DNA of 56,991 nucleotides from Pseudomonadota bacterium (GTDB taxonomy: Bacteria > Pseudomonadota > Gammaproteobacteria > Burkholderiales > Thiobacillaceae): assembly GCA_030653935.1 (NCBI GenBank), contig JAURYL010000054.1:1-56991 (forward strand), given 5' to 3'. The notes beneath the pieces are model-generated. The model saw nothing but the letters and a program-made list of their open reading frames with translations, was not told the origin of the DNA and did not search any database. This document shows, piece by piece, positions 9,469 through 18,122 of the stretch. The translations under genes were made by a program, and so were the position numbers. Within the stretch, counting starts at the first letter, position 1. The number at the start of each line of letters is the position of its first letter.

Positions 9469-10203
9469 ATGCCCGCCTGCAAACCCCTGGAGACATGCCT
9501 CGGCCACACCTGGCGCGACCGGAATCTGCTGGCGCAGGCTTTGACCCATCGCAGCCATGGCGCCAATAACAACGAGCGCCTGGAATATCTCGGTGACGGC
9601 GTGCTCAATTGCGTGGTCGGCTTGATGCTTTATCAACGCTTTCCCGATCTGCCGGAAGGCCGCCTGTCGCGCCTGCGCGCCAACCTGGTCAATCAGGATT
9701 CATTGCACGAAATCGCGCGCGACCTCGACCTCGGCCATTTTCTTCGCCTGGGTGAGGGTGAGTTGAAAAGCGGCGGCGCCAGCCGTCCCTCCATCCTCGC
9801 CGATGCCCTTGAGTCGCTGTTCGGCGCGGCTTTTCTCGATGGCGGATTCGACATCGCCAGTACGATGATCGAGCGCTTGTTCAACGAACGCATCAACGCG
9901 ATCAACCCCACGGTACAAGGCAAGGACGCGAAAACGCGCTTGCAGGAATGGTTGCAATCGCGGCATCACGGTCTGCCGTGCTATACGCTGGTCGACACCA
10001 GCGGCCAGGCGCACGCTCAGACCTTCCATGTGGAATGCAACATCGCGGCGCTGAAAATCGTCACCCTGGGCCAGGGCTGCAACCGCAAGACGGCGGAACA
10101 GGTGGCCGCCAAGGCGGCGCTGGCACAGGTCGAAGGTCAAGGGGCAAGGGGCAAGGGGCAAGGGACAAGGGAAAAGCAACTCGGCGCCACCGAGGCCCCT
10201 TGA
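9469..10203 (+). CDS. rnc: Ribonuclease III, repeat-derived C-terminal tail
   Basis: RNase III cuts double-stranded RNA, including the 30S rRNA precursor. It has 244 residues. The catalytic signature NERLEYLGDGVL lies at about 35-46 and the second acidic motif DALESLFGAAFLDGG near 115. The dsRNA-binding domain covers about 150-224 (KTRLQEWLQ, then NRKTAEQVAAKAALAQVE). After the normal end, the last roughly 20 residues (GQGARGKGQGTREKQLGATEAP, here from GQGARGKGQG on) are encoded by the GGGGCAA repeat. The repeat has therefore replaced the original stop or tail. Era follows, as in the classic rnc-era pair. Confidence 0.97.
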   Translation: MPACKPLETCLGHTWRDRNLLAQALTHRSHGANNNERLEYLGDGVLNCVVGLMLYQRFPDLPEGRLSRLRANLVNQDSLHEIARDLDLGHFLRLGEGELKSGGASRPSILADALESLFGAAFLDGGFDIASTMIERLFNERINAINPTVQGKDAKTRLQEWLQSRHHGLPCYTLVDTSGQAHAQTFHVECNIAALKIVTLGQGCNRKTAEQVAAKAALAQVEGQGARGKGQGTREKQLGATEAP

Positions 10204-10310
10204 ACCTTGCTCCTTGCCCCTTGAGCCTTGCCCCTTGAGCCTTGCCCCCTGGGCCTTGCCCCTTGCCCCTTGAACCTTGCCCCTTGAACCTTGAACCCTG
10301 AGTCTCGCCC
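10138..10310. repeat. GGGGCAA / TTGCCCC inverted repeat cluster
   Basis: About four GGGGCAA units run forward (10,138-10,172). About ten complementary CCTTGCCCCTTGA-type units lie at 10,196-10,310, so the two parts could pair into a long hairpin. The cluster covers the end of rnc, the whole rnc-era gap and the possible era start. A second forward tract of the same unit is at 12,690-12,719. Confidence 0.85.
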
Positions 10311-11196
10311 CTTGCATCCCTTTAGAACCGGCGTCATCGCCATCATCGGCCGTCCCAATGTCGGCAAGTCCACCCTGGTCAACGCCCTGGTCGGCGCCAA
10401 GGTCAGCATCGTCTCCAACAAACCGCAGACCACTCGCCATCGCATCCTTGGCGTGCGCACCGAGGCGGACGCCCAGTTCATCTTCGCCGACACCCCCGGC
10501 TTCCAGACCCAGTACAAGAGCGCCCTCAACACCGCGATGAACCGCTCGGTGACCCAGGCCCTGGCGGAAGTGGACGTGGTGCTCTGGCTGGTGGAAGCGC
10601 GCAAGTTCATGCCCGCCGACCAGCGCATCCTGCCGCTGTTGCCACGCGACAAGCCGGTGATTCTGGTGGTCAACAAAATCGACACGGTGGCGGACAAGGC
10701 CGTGCTGTTTCCCTATCTGGCCATGCTGTCACAGCAGTACAAGTTCGCCGAAATCGTGCCGCTGAGTGCAGAGAAGACCAAGGATGCCGAACGTCTGCCG
10801 GCCATCGTCCAGCCCTACCTGCCGGAGGGCGAGCCATGGTTCGCCGAGGACGACATCACCGACCGCAGTTCCCGCTTCCTCGCCGCCGAAATCGTGCGCG
10901 AGAAAGTATTTCGCCTGACCGGCGACGAAATCCCCTACGCGGTCGCGGTAACCATTGAGGAATTCACGGAAGAACCCAATCTGTTCCGCATTGGCGCCGT
11001 GATCTGGGTGGACCGCGACGCGCACAAGCCGATCCTGCTCGGGCGCGGCGGCGAACACATCAAGCGCATCGCCACCGAATCGCGCCAGGACATGGAAAAG
11101 CTGTTCGACCGCAAGGTCTTCCTCAACGTCTGGGTGAAGGTCAAAGGCGGCTGGGCCGACGACGCGAGGCTGATCAAACAATTCGGGTATGAGTGA
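10291..11196 (+). CDS. era: GTPase Era
   Basis: Era is a small GTPase that binds 16S rRNA and helps 30S assembly. G motifs are GRPNVGKST (about 19-27), DTPG, NKID and a SAEK-type G5. The C-terminal KH domain ends VKVKGGWADDARL. The ORF has 301 residues if it starts at TTG 10,291. A TTG at 10,312 gives a lead (MHPFRTGVIAIIG) closer to known Era proteins. No ATG or Shine-Dalgarno is available because the repeat cluster occupies the start region. Translation may depend on coupling to rnc. Confidence 0.95.
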   Translation: MNPESRPLHPFRTGVIAIIGRPNVGKSTLVNALVGAKVSIVSNKPQTTRHRILGVRTEADAQFIFADTPGFQTQYKSALNTAMNRSVTQALAEVDVVLWLVEARKFMPADQRILPLLPRDKPVILVVNKIDTVADKAVLFPYLAMLSQQYKFAEIVPLSAEKTKDAERLPAIVQPYLPEGEPWFAEDDITDRSSRFLAAEIVREKVFRLTGDEIPYAVAVTIEEFTEEPNLFRIGAVIWVDRDAHKPILLGRGGEHIKRIATESRQDMEKLFDRKVFLNVWVKVKGGWADDARLIKQFGYE

Positions 11197-11203
11197 GCAC
11201 ACG

Positions 11204-11260
11204 GTAGGAGGCCCGCTTGCGGGCCGATCCTTTGACGTAGGAGGCCCGCTTGCGGGCCGA
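11204..11260. repeat. Two direct copies of a 24-base hairpin repeat
   Basis: The unit GTAGGAGGCCCGCTTGCGGG (plus CCGA) occurs at 11,204-11,227 and 11,237-11,260, exactly 33 bases apart. Each copy contains a GGCCCGC/GCGGGCC stem. The pair fills the era-recO gap. Confidence 0.9.
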
Positions 11261-11265
11261 AGCTC

Positions 11266-11970
11266 TTGAGTGAACGTGTCGACGGCGACCCGGCCTTCGT
11301 CCTGCACACCCGCCCCTGGCGCGAAACCAGCCTGATCGTCGACATCTTTTCCCGCCATCACGGCCGCCTCGGCCTGGTGGCGCGCGGCGCACGGCGCGCC
11401 ACTTCGGCGGTCAAGGCGCGCCTGATCCCGTTCCAGCCGCTCACCCTGTCCTGGTTCGGCCGCGCCCAGTTGCGCACCCTGCACGCGGCGGAATGGCAGG
11501 GTGGCAGCCTGATGCTGCGCGGTCATGCCCTGATGTGCGGCTTCTACCTCAACGAACTGTTGCTACGCCTGCTGCCGGAAGGCGACGCCCACGAGGCCCT
11601 GTTCGACCACTATGCCCTGGCCCTGACCGACCTCAACGCCCGGCCCGAAATGGAGCCGGTGTTGCGCCGTTTCGAACTCGATCTGCTCTCCGAGCTGGGC
11701 TACGCGCAATCGCTCGGCCACCTCGCCGGCGGTGGCGCGCTCGACCCCAACGCCGACTACGGCTACGAGATTGGCGCTGGAGTGATCCCGCCCGCCGCGC
11801 GCGCCACGACCTACACTGGCCGCTCGCTCCTGGCCCTGGCGGCGGGCGACTTCAGCCAGCCGACCACCCTGGCCGAAGGTAAACTGCTGATGCGTACCCT
11901 CCTCGCCCATTACCTGGGCGATAAACCGCTCGCCACCCGGCAACTTCTCATCGACCTGCAAAAACTATGA
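11266..11970 (+). CDS. recO: DNA repair protein RecO
   Basis: RecO loads RecA with RecF/RecR and anneals SSB-coated strands. It has 234 residues, the normal size. The N-terminal OB-fold is [20 protein letters not shown], and the middle holds the helical zinc-finger-like region (here without clear cysteine pairs, as in many proteobacteria). The only in-frame starts are non-ATG; TTG 11,266 ([11 protein letters not shown]) sits at the very edge of the repeat pair. The recO end overlaps the pdxJ ATG by four bases. Confidence 0.93.
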   Translation: MSERVDGDPAFVLHTRPWRETSLIVDIFSRHHGRLGLVARGARRATSAVKARLIPFQPLTLSWFGRAQLRTLHAAEWQGGSLMLRGHALMCGFYLNELLLRLLPEGDAHEALFDHYALALTDLNARPEMEPVLRRFELDLLSELGYAQSLGHLAGGGALDPNADYGYEIGAGVIPPAARATTYTGRSLLALAAGDFSQPTTLAEGKLLMRTLLAHYLGDKPLATRQLLIDLQKL

Positions 11971-12689
11971 TTCGTCTCGGCGTCAACATCGACCACGTCG
12001 CCACCCTGCGCCAGCAGCGCGGCACCCGTTATCCCAGCCCGGTTCAAGCCGCCCTGCTGGCGGAATCCGCCGGCGCCGACCTGATCACCCTGCACCTGCG
12101 CGAGGATCGCCGCCACATCCAGGACGCCGATGTGCACATCCTGCGCGGCCTTCTGCAAACCCGCATGAACCTGGAAATGGCGATCACCGACGAGATGCTC
12201 GGCATCGCCTGCCAAGTGCGTCCGCAAGACGCCTGCCTGGTGCCGGAGCGACGCCAGGAACTGACCACCGAAGGCGGCCTCGACGTCGCCGGCCATTTCG
12301 AGCAGGTCAAACATGCCTGCCACACCCTGCGCGACGCCGGTGTGCGCGTCTCCCTGTTCATCGACGCCGATGACCGACAACTGCAAGCGGCGGTCGAAGC
12401 CGGCGCCCCGGTGGTGGAAATCCACACCGGCCGCTTCGCCGACGCCGAAACCGAAGCCGAAGCCGCTCATGAACTGGAACGCATCCGCGCGGCGGTGCAA
12501 ACCGGCAATGCGCTCGGCCTGCGCATGAACGCCGGCCACGGCCTGCACTACCACAACGTCCAGACCATCGCCGCCATTCCCGGTATCGAGGAACTCAACA
12601 TCGGCCACGCCATCGTCGCCCAGGCCCTGTTCGTCGGCTGGGAAAACGCGGTGCGGGAAATCAAGCGGCTGATGCTGGAAGCCCGATAA
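11967..12689 (+). CDS. pdxJ: Pyridoxine 5'-phosphate synthase
   Basis: PdxJ condenses 1-deoxy-D-xylulose 5-phosphate with 3-amino-2-oxopropyl phosphate to pyridoxine phosphate, the last ring-forming step of the DXP-dependent vitamin B6 pathway. It is a 240-residue TIM barrel. Motifs are [20 protein letters not shown] at the N-terminus, [17 protein letters not shown] and the phosphate-binding end [10 protein letters not shown]...ELNIGHAIV. It follows recO with an ATGA overlap, a common proteobacterial arrangement. acpS, often next, is absent. Confidence 0.98.
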   Translation: MIRLGVNIDHVATLRQQRGTRYPSPVQAALLAESAGADLITLHLREDRRHIQDADVHILRGLLQTRMNLEMAITDEMLGIACQVRPQDACLVPERRQELTTEGGLDVAGHFEQVKHACHTLRDAGVRVSLFIDADDRQLQAAVEAGAPVVEIHTGRFADAETEAEAAHELERIRAAVQTGNALGLRMNAGHGLHYHNVQTIAAIPGIEELNIGHAIVAQALFVGWENAVREIKRLMLEAR

Positions 12690-12900
12690 GGGGCAAGGGG
12701 CAAGGGGCAAGGGGCAAGCAAAGTTGGTCTCGTTCCCACGCTCCAGCGTGGGAATGCCGTTTCGACGCTCCAGCGTCGTGGGGGTCTTTTGGACGCTGGA
12801 GCGTCCAAGAACTGCTCCCACGCTGGAGCGAGGGAAGCGTGGGAGCGAGGGAGCGAGGGAAAATCCGAAATCCGAAATCCGAAATCCGAAATCCGAAATC
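12690..12900. repeat. Composite repeat block: GGGGCAA, CGCTCCAGCG hairpins, 7-mer array
   Basis: Three repeat types follow one another. (a) GGGGCAA units at 12,690-12,719. (b) Hairpins around the core CGCTCCAGCG or CGCTGGAGCG: 12,734-12,755 (perfect 10-bp stem), 12,765-12,778, 12,789-12,808 and 12,814-12,846. (c) A tandem AAATCCG array of nearly six copies at 12,861-12,900, which runs into the stop codon of the histidine kinase on the other strand. Confidence 0.88.
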
Positions 12901-14635
12901 ATCCCTCCCCCTTCACCAGGCGAAAGCACACATCGCCCTCCTCGCCGCTGACCAGTTCCAGCTGGAATCCCATGCTCGCCGCCTGCTTGGTGGCTTGATA
13001 GAGGCCGATGCCGAGGCCGTCGTAGGTCGTCACCGGCGCATGGAACAATTTATCCATCACCGCCTCCGGCACCCCCTCACCACTGTCGCACACGGTCAGG
13101 CTGAGTTGCCGCCGTGTATCCAGGGTGACACTCAGCCGCACATCGGGTTGCCCGACGCGCTTGCGTAGCGCGTTCTGCACCAGGTTGTCGGCGACGCTGT
13201 CGAACAACTCCTGCGGCAGCCAGGTGGTGGCGGCGGGGTCGTCGATGACGAAACGTAATTCCTCGCGCGCGTATCGCGCCTTCAGCACCCGCCACCATTC
13301 GCGCGCCTGAATCTGATTGGTGTCGAGCGCCCTCTCCGGCGCCTTCAGCTTGTCCAGGGTAATTTCCAGGCGTTTGGCCATCTGCGGCAATTGTCGCTGC
13401 ATCAGGGATTGCAACGACATGGCCTGCTCGGGACGGCTGTGCTCGGCGGCGGAACACAGCGTCTTCAGCGATTGCAGCAGGTTCTTCACGTCATGGGTCA
13501 GGCGCGAGCCGGTTTCGAAAATCGCCTGAGAATAGGCATTGGCGCGCATCGCGCGTTCGCGTGTCTTGGCCGCGTAAAAATAGCCGATGATCTCGGTCAA
13601 CAAGCGCAGATGCAGAGCAAACGCCGGATTGACCGTGGCATTGGTATAGAACGTCACTTCCACCTCCAGGTGGGTGAACGAAGTCGCGTGCCGGCTCTTG
13701 TCACCCAGTGAGCCGCTGGTTACCGGAGTGCGCCAGGTGACGCCGGTGGACCAGGGCAAATGGGTGAACCCCGCCATCGCGCTGCGCAGGAACACATCCG
13801 GCTCGGGTTGCTGCTCGGCGGCATCGGAGAGTTGCTTCAGCCACTCTTCCAGCGGCAAGCCCAACGACAGCACATAGCGGGAAAACAGGTCGCGCAGGCC
13901 GGAAGACCCGCCACGCGGTTCCCACAACCAGGCGAAGACGAGCAAGGTGGCCACCAGCGTGCTCATGCTGAGTGCCAGGCTGCTAGCGTAGTCGCTGTGC
14001 CGCAGGTGCATGGCGACATAGCTGCCCAGGGCCAGCACGCCGATGATCAGCACGAACATCAGGGCGTAGAGCAAATCCACCGCCGAGCCGCCACGGCTGA
14101 TCCGGGGAGAAGGAAACAGGAACAGCAACAGGGGCAGCAGCAACAGGCTGTCACGCCAGATCGCGACCTGGCCGATCTGCCGGACCGGCAAGCCATAGCC
14201 CTGCGGCAACAACCAGACGAACAGCAGCAGCAGCAGGTAGAGCACCGCCACCCACAAGCCCAGGCGCTCGCGTATCGACGGCAGGGTCACCGCGACCGCG
14301 CCGAGCAAGCCCGCCAGGATCACGCACCAAAGCGAGGCCACCCAGACGTTGTTCAGCCCCGCCAAGGAGGCGCCCACCAGAACCACACCCAGGGCGCGAT
14401 GCCAGGGCAGACGTTGCTGGCCACTGAAAAACGGTTGCCAGAGCAAAAACGCCCCGTAATGCGCCAACACCACGGCCTGTCCCCACAACTCGCCCTGCCC
14501 CCAGACGAAAGCGGCATGCAGCAGCAGCAGCATCAAGGCCAGGATGCGGTTGCCGTAGTGCTGCAAGCGCAATGGCCCCAATTCCATGGCTGCTTCAGTG
14601 GTATCCGGGGAAGTAGAAACGAGTGCTCTGAACAT
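12899..14635 (-). CDS. Membrane sensor histidine kinase (orphan)
   Basis: This 578-residue protein has about seven membrane spans in residues 25-235 and then a soluble region of about 100 residues. Next come the phospho-acceptor segment TGSRLTHDVKNLLQSLKT (His in THDVKNLL) and an ATPase domain with an N-box (VADNLVQNALRKR), a G1 box (DSGEGVPE) and a G2 box (GLGIGLYQA). The His region with DVKNLL resembles kinases of exopolysaccharide/PEP-CTERM clusters, but no exosortase gene is near. No response regulator is adjacent, so its partner lies elsewhere. ATG 14,587 (MELGPLRLQHYG) is a plausible shorter start. The stop codon falls at the edge of the AAATCCG array. Confidence 0.85.
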   Translation of the reverse strand: MFRALVSTSPDTTEAAMELGPLRLQHYGNRILALMLLLLHAAFVWGQGELWGQAVVLAHYGAFLLWQPFFSGQQRLPWHRALGVVLVGASLAGLNNVWVASLWCVILAGLLGAVAVTLPSIRERLGLWVAVLYLLLLLFVWLLPQGYGLPVRQIGQVAIWRDSLLLLPLLLFLFPSPRISRGGSAVDLLYALMFVLIIGVLALGSYVAMHLRHSDYASSLALSMSTLVATLLVFAWLWEPRGGSSGLRDLFSRYVLSLGLPLEEWLKQLSDAAEQQPEPDVFLRSAMAGFTHLPWSTGVTWRTPVTSGSLGDKSRHATSFTHLEVEVTFYTNATVNPAFALHLRLLTEIIGYFYAAKTRERAMRANAYSQAIFETGSRLTHDVKNLLQSLKTLCSAAEHSRPEQAMSLQSLMQRQLPQMAKRLEITLDKLKAPERALDTNQIQAREWWRVLKARYAREELRFVIDDPAATTWLPQELFDSVADNLVQNALRKRVGQPDVRLSVTLDTRRQLSLTVCDSGEGVPEAVMDKLFHAPVTTYDGLGIGLYQATKQAASMGFQLELVSGEEGDVCFRLVKGEG

Positions 14636-14901
14636 GGCTCATGATATCGGCCTATTTCAAACAAAGTTGAGCCGTGATGAATGCGATAAACTGCTGACCG
14701 TTCCGGTCTGGCGTGCGCTGCTCGAATCGACATGTCTGTCGATGCATCGCCACTTCCGCCTGACCAAACAATTTCAACTTGTTGATTCAAATAAAATAAA
14801 TGATCGGCCCGTTTATTGCGTGCAACCAAACCGGCATGAAAACACTCCCCTATATAGCCGGCCCCCCGGCTGCCCAGGCAACCAGTCAGTGACCGTCACT
14901 C
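14636..14901. promoter_or_regulatory. Divergent promoter region, with operator-like palindrome
   Basis: This gap is much richer in A+T than its surroundings (about 14,760-14,830, TTGATTCAAATAAAATAAAT). It separates the leftward kinase from the rightward pilin-like gene, so promoters for both are expected, though no box pair stands out. A 13-base palindrome AGTGACCGTCACT (14,888-14,900) ends one base before the pilin ATG. It could be an operator or an RBS hairpin. Confidence 0.4.
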
Positions 14902-15585
14902 ATGATGCGTGAACCGCGCGGCTTCACCCTGATCGAACTGGCCATCGTGCTGGTGGTCATCGGCTTGCTGCTGGGCGGCGTATTGAAAGGCCAGGAACTG
15001 ATCGAAAGCGCGCGCGCGCGCAACATCATTTCCCAACTCGACAGCATCAAGGCCGCCTATTACGCCTTTCAGGACAAATACCGCGCCGCGCCCGGCGACT
15101 ACCCCGGCAGCCTGGCCCACGCCAATCTTTCCGGCATCGTTTCGCCCCAGGTCGGCGGCAACGGCGACGGTGTGGTGCGAGATACGCCGCAGGCGCGGGA
15201 AAGCCTGCTGCTTTGGGTTCATCTCACCCACGCCAACCTGATCGCCGGCAACTACCGCGCCGTCGGCAGTCTGCCGGACCGCAACGGCGAATGGCCACGC
15301 AACCCCTACAACGCCTATCTTCAGCTCCAGTACGACACCAATTTCGCCAATGCCGGCGCCTCCCCCCGCCTCAACCTGAAAACCGGTAACCAGATACCGG
15401 CAAAAGTACTGGCGGATATCGACCGCAAGACCGATGACGGTCGCGCCGACAGCGGCCAGTTCCGCTTCAGCAATTTCGACGGCGGCGGTGGCGCGCCCTC
15501 GGCGCAACGCTGCTACGACACCAGCACCGGCCTCTGGCGCGCCGCCGACAACGAACCCAATTGCGGCGCCACCGCCCTGTTCTGA
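14902..15585 (+). CDS. Type IV pilin/pseudopilin-like protein (orphan)
   Basis: The class III prepilin leader is MMREPRG, followed by FTLIELAIVLVVIGLLLGG. The cut by prepilin peptidase falls after Gly7 and the mature protein has the conserved Glu5. The protein is 227 residues long. The helix continues to about residue 60, and a globular domain ends with two cysteines (RCYDTS...PNCGATAL) that could form a disulfide. No other pilus or type II secretion gene is nearby, so it is an isolated minor-pilin-type subunit. Either ATG of the ATGATG pair could start it, and no strong Shine-Dalgarno is present. Confidence 0.88.
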   Translation: MMREPRGFTLIELAIVLVVIGLLLGGVLKGQELIESARARNIISQLDSIKAAYYAFQDKYRAAPGDYPGSLAHANLSGIVSPQVGGNGDGVVRDTPQARESLLLWVHLTHANLIAGNYRAVGSLPDRNGEWPRNPYNAYLQLQYDTNFANAGASPRLNLKTGNQIPAKVLADIDRKTDDGRADSGQFRFSNFDGGGGAPSAQRCYDTSTGLWRAADNEPNCGATALF

Positions 15586-15662
15586 AACCTGTCACGGGGC
15601 CGCACGGTAGCCGTATCGCCCCGAGTGGTCAGTGACCCACGGCACAGCCCAAGGAATTCCGC

Positions 15663-16502
15663 ATGAACCTCCGCACGATTCGGCAGCGCGTCGTCCCCCT
15701 GGCCGTGACCGAAGGCGCCGGCGTGACCGTGCATCGCGGCATCGGGACGCCGGCGCTGCGCAATCTCGACCCGTTTCTCATGCTCGATCACTTCGGCAGC
15801 GATGATCCGGACGAATACATCGCCGGCTTCCCGGAGCATCCGCACCGCGGCTTCATCACCTTTACCTACATGCTCGATGGCCACATGGAACATCGCGACA
15901 GCATGGGCAACCGGGGTGACCTGAGGCCCGGCGGCGCCCAGTGGATGAAGGCGGCCAGCGGCGTGATCCATTCTGAGATGCCGCGCCAGAGCGAAGGCCG
16001 CATGCGCGGCTTCCAACTCTGGATCAACCTACCGGCGGTGGAAAAAATGTCGCCGCCCGCCTATCAGGAGTTCGCGGCTGCGGCGATTCCGGAAGTGACC
16101 GACGCCAACGCCCATGTGCGCGTGCTGGTCGGTGAACATGCCGGCCAGACGGGCGCCATCCGCGACCCGCATACCGACGTGCTCTATCTGGACGTCCAGC
16201 TTGCCCCCGGCGCGAATTTCGCGCGCGCCCTGCCAGACGCGCACAGCGCCTTCGTCTACCTGTTCGAGGGGGAAGCGCGTCTGGCCGACGACACCCTGGC
16301 GACACATACCCTGACGGTGCTCGGCGACGGCGACGCGGTCGCCATCCAGGCCGGGAGCGAGGGCGCCCGTTTCATCCTGGTGGCCGGCAAGCCGCTACGC
16401 GAACCCATCGTGCAATACGGGCCCTTCGTGATGAACACGCGCGAGGAAGCCGAACAGGCCATGGCCGATTACCGGGCGGGCACGCTGGTTCGCGCCGGGT
16501 AA
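15663..16502 (+). CDS. Pirin family protein
   Basis: Pirins are two-domain cupins that hold one metal ion; some act as quercetin dioxygenases or redox-sensitive co-regulators. The protein has 279 residues. The metal ligands are visible in the N-terminal cupin: His59 and His61 (EHPHRGFITFTYML), His103 and Glu105 (SGVIHSEM), at positions close to those of human pirin. The C-terminal cupin covers about 170-270. It stands alone between the pilin-like gene and the convergent ispD, and no substrate can be read from context. Confidence 0.95.
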   Translation: MNLRTIRQRVVPLAVTEGAGVTVHRGIGTPALRNLDPFLMLDHFGSDDPDEYIAGFPEHPHRGFITFTYMLDGHMEHRDSMGNRGDLRPGGAQWMKAASGVIHSEMPRQSEGRMRGFQLWINLPAVEKMSPPAYQEFAAAAIPEVTDANAHVRVLVGEHAGQTGAIRDPHTDVLYLDVQLAPGANFARALPDAHSAFVYLFEGEARLADDTLATHTLTVLGDGDAVAIQAGSEGARFILVAGKPLREPIVQYGPFVMNTREEAEQAMADYRAGTLVRAG

Positions 16503-16545
16503 AGCGGGGTAACAGCCGGCCGCGAGGATTCATGAAATATCCGGG

Positions 16546-17241
16546 CTAGATTCGCCCCAGCAGCCACGCCGCGACTTCCAGATCGCGCGGGTAGGTGACC
16601 TTCAGGTTGGTCAGATCGCTTTCCACCAGACGCGGTGACAGGCCGATGAACTCCAGCGCGGAAGCCTCGTCGGTCACCGCGGTACCCGCCTGTTCCAGGG
16701 CATGCAGCAACAGGGCATGGCGGAACATCTGCGGCGTTTGCGCGCCCCAGAGTTTTTCCCGCGCCACGGTTTCCCGTATCCGCAGGCCCTCGCCTTCGCG
16801 CTTCAGGGTATCGGCCACCGGCGCGGCGAGGATGCCGCCGACCTCATCTCCGGCCAACTCCTCAAGAAGCTTGTCGAGCAGCGCGCGCGACAAACAGGGC
16901 CGGGCGGCATCGTGTACCAGCACCCAATCCTCGGCGCCGACTTCGCCCGCCATCGCGCGCAAGCCGTTGGCCACACTCTCGGCCCGCGTCGCGCCGCCAC
17001 AGCGCAGCACACTCAATTTGCCGAACGCAGACCAATCGTAATCCGCCCACCAGCCGTCTTCGGCCGAAAGCACCACATGGATCCGCTCGATTTCAGGATG
17101 CCGCTCGAAGGCGCGAATGGCGTGCCAGATCATCGGCCGACCGTGAATATCCAGATATTGCTTGGGATGGCCGGCCCCCATGCGGGCGCCGACACCGGCT
17201 GCGGGCAATAGCGCGAAATAACGAAGCGGTGGACGAGGCAT
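16546..17241 (-). CDS. ispD: 2-C-methyl-D-erythritol 4-phosphate cytidylyltransferase
   Basis: IspD transfers CMP from CTP to MEP in the non-mevalonate isoprenoid pathway. The 231 residues match the family. The CTP-binding loop is LLPAAGVGARMGAGHPKQYL near the N-terminus, with VLVHDAARPCLS in the centre, and the end has SDLTNLKVTYPRDL, where the conserved Lys sits. ispF, often next to ispD, is not here. It is divergent from amrB, with 68 bases between their starts. Confidence 0.97.
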   Translation of the reverse strand: MPRPPLRYFALLPAAGVGARMGAGHPKQYLDIHGRPMIWHAIRAFERHPEIERIHVVLSAEDGWWADYDWSAFGKLSVLRCGGATRAESVANGLRAMAGEVGAEDWVLVHDAARPCLSRALLDKLLEELAGDEVGGILAAPVADTLKREGEGLRIRETVAREKLWGAQTPQMFRHALLLHALEQAGTAVTDEASALEFIGLSPRLVESDLTNLKVTYPRDLEVAAWLLGRI

Positions 17242-17309
17242 TTGTCTTGTATGCGTGCGGGGGTGCCCTAAATTCTAAGTGGAAGCCAACCATTAGTTTG
17301 GAGATTGCC

Positions 17310-18122
17310 GTGCAATCCATTCGTCCCCCCGCCGTCGCCGGCATGTTCTACCCCGACAACCCGGCCAAGCTTACCGCCATGCTGCAAGGGTTGCTCGCCG
17401 AAGCGCGGGGCGTGACGTTGCGGGTGAAAGCGTTGATCGTGCCGCATGCCGGTTATATCTATTCCGGCCCCATCGCCGCCAGCGCCTATGCGTTGCTGCA
17501 ACCGGTCAGGGCGAGCATCAAACGCGTCGTCCTGCTCGGACCGGTGCATCGAGTGTGGACCCCCGGCCTGGCGCTTCCCGGTGTGGACGCGTTCGAGACG
17601 CCTTTGGGCAACGTAACGCTGGATCAGGAGGCCATCGCGCTCATCGATGGCCTGCCGCAGGTGCAAACGCATCCCGCCGCGCACGCCCAGGAGCACTCCC
17701 TGGAAGTGCAACTGCCCTTCCTGCAGAACACGCTGGACGATTTTTCCCTGGTTCCCCTGGCGGTGGGCGGCGCCACCCCGGAACAGGTGGCCGAGGTGCT
17801 GGAGCGGCTCTGGGGCGGCGCCGAAACATTGATCGTGGTGAGCTCCGATCTCTCGCATTTCCTCGGCCACGAAGAAGCCCAGCAAGTGGATCGCGCCACC
17901 GTCCATGAAATCCTCATGTTCAACAACCATCTGGTGGGCGAGCAGGCCTGCGGTTGCCACCCCATCAATGGCCTGCTGCTGGCGGCGCGGCGGCACGAGC
18001 TGATCCCGCATCTGCTGGATTTACGCAACTCCGGCGATACCGCCGGCGACCGCAATCGGGTGGTCGGCTATGCCGCGATCGCCTTCAGCGAAGCCTCCAC
18101 GGAGGCGAAACATGTTCACTGA
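17310..18122 (+). CDS. amrB: AmmeMemoRadiSam system protein B (MEMO1 family)
   Basis: A Memo-family protein of 270 residues, related to extradiol-dioxygenase folds. Conserved pieces are IRPPAVAGMFYPDNP at the start, LIVPHAGYIYSGPIA, the hypothetical active-site block GPVHRV, and SSDLSHF near residue 180. I chose GTG 17,310 because GGAG lies seven bases upstream and the protein then starts as family members do; the frame is open back to 17,229. It overlaps amrA. The three-gene set B-A-S is the AmmeMemoRadiSam system, conserved in archaea and bacteria. Its molecular product is, to my knowledge, not settled. Confidence 0.95.
   Translation: MQSIRPPAVAGMFYPDNPAKLTAMLQGLLAEARGVTLRVKALIVPHAGYIYSGPIAASAYALLQPVRASIKRVVLLGPVHRVWTPGLALPGVDAFETPLGNVTLDQEAIALIDGLPQVQTHPAAHAQEHSLEVQLPFLQNTLDDFSLVPLAVGGATPEQVAEVLERLWGGAETLIVVSSDLSHFLGHEEAQQVDRATVHEILMFNNHLVGEQACGCHPINGLLLAARRHELIPHLLDLRNSGDTAGDRNRVVGYAAIAFSEASTEAKHVH

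Noticed and set aside
10196-10310. CRISPR array made of CCTTGCCCCTTGA units
   Set aside because: The units are 7-13 bases, irregular, have no unique spacers, and no cas gene is near.
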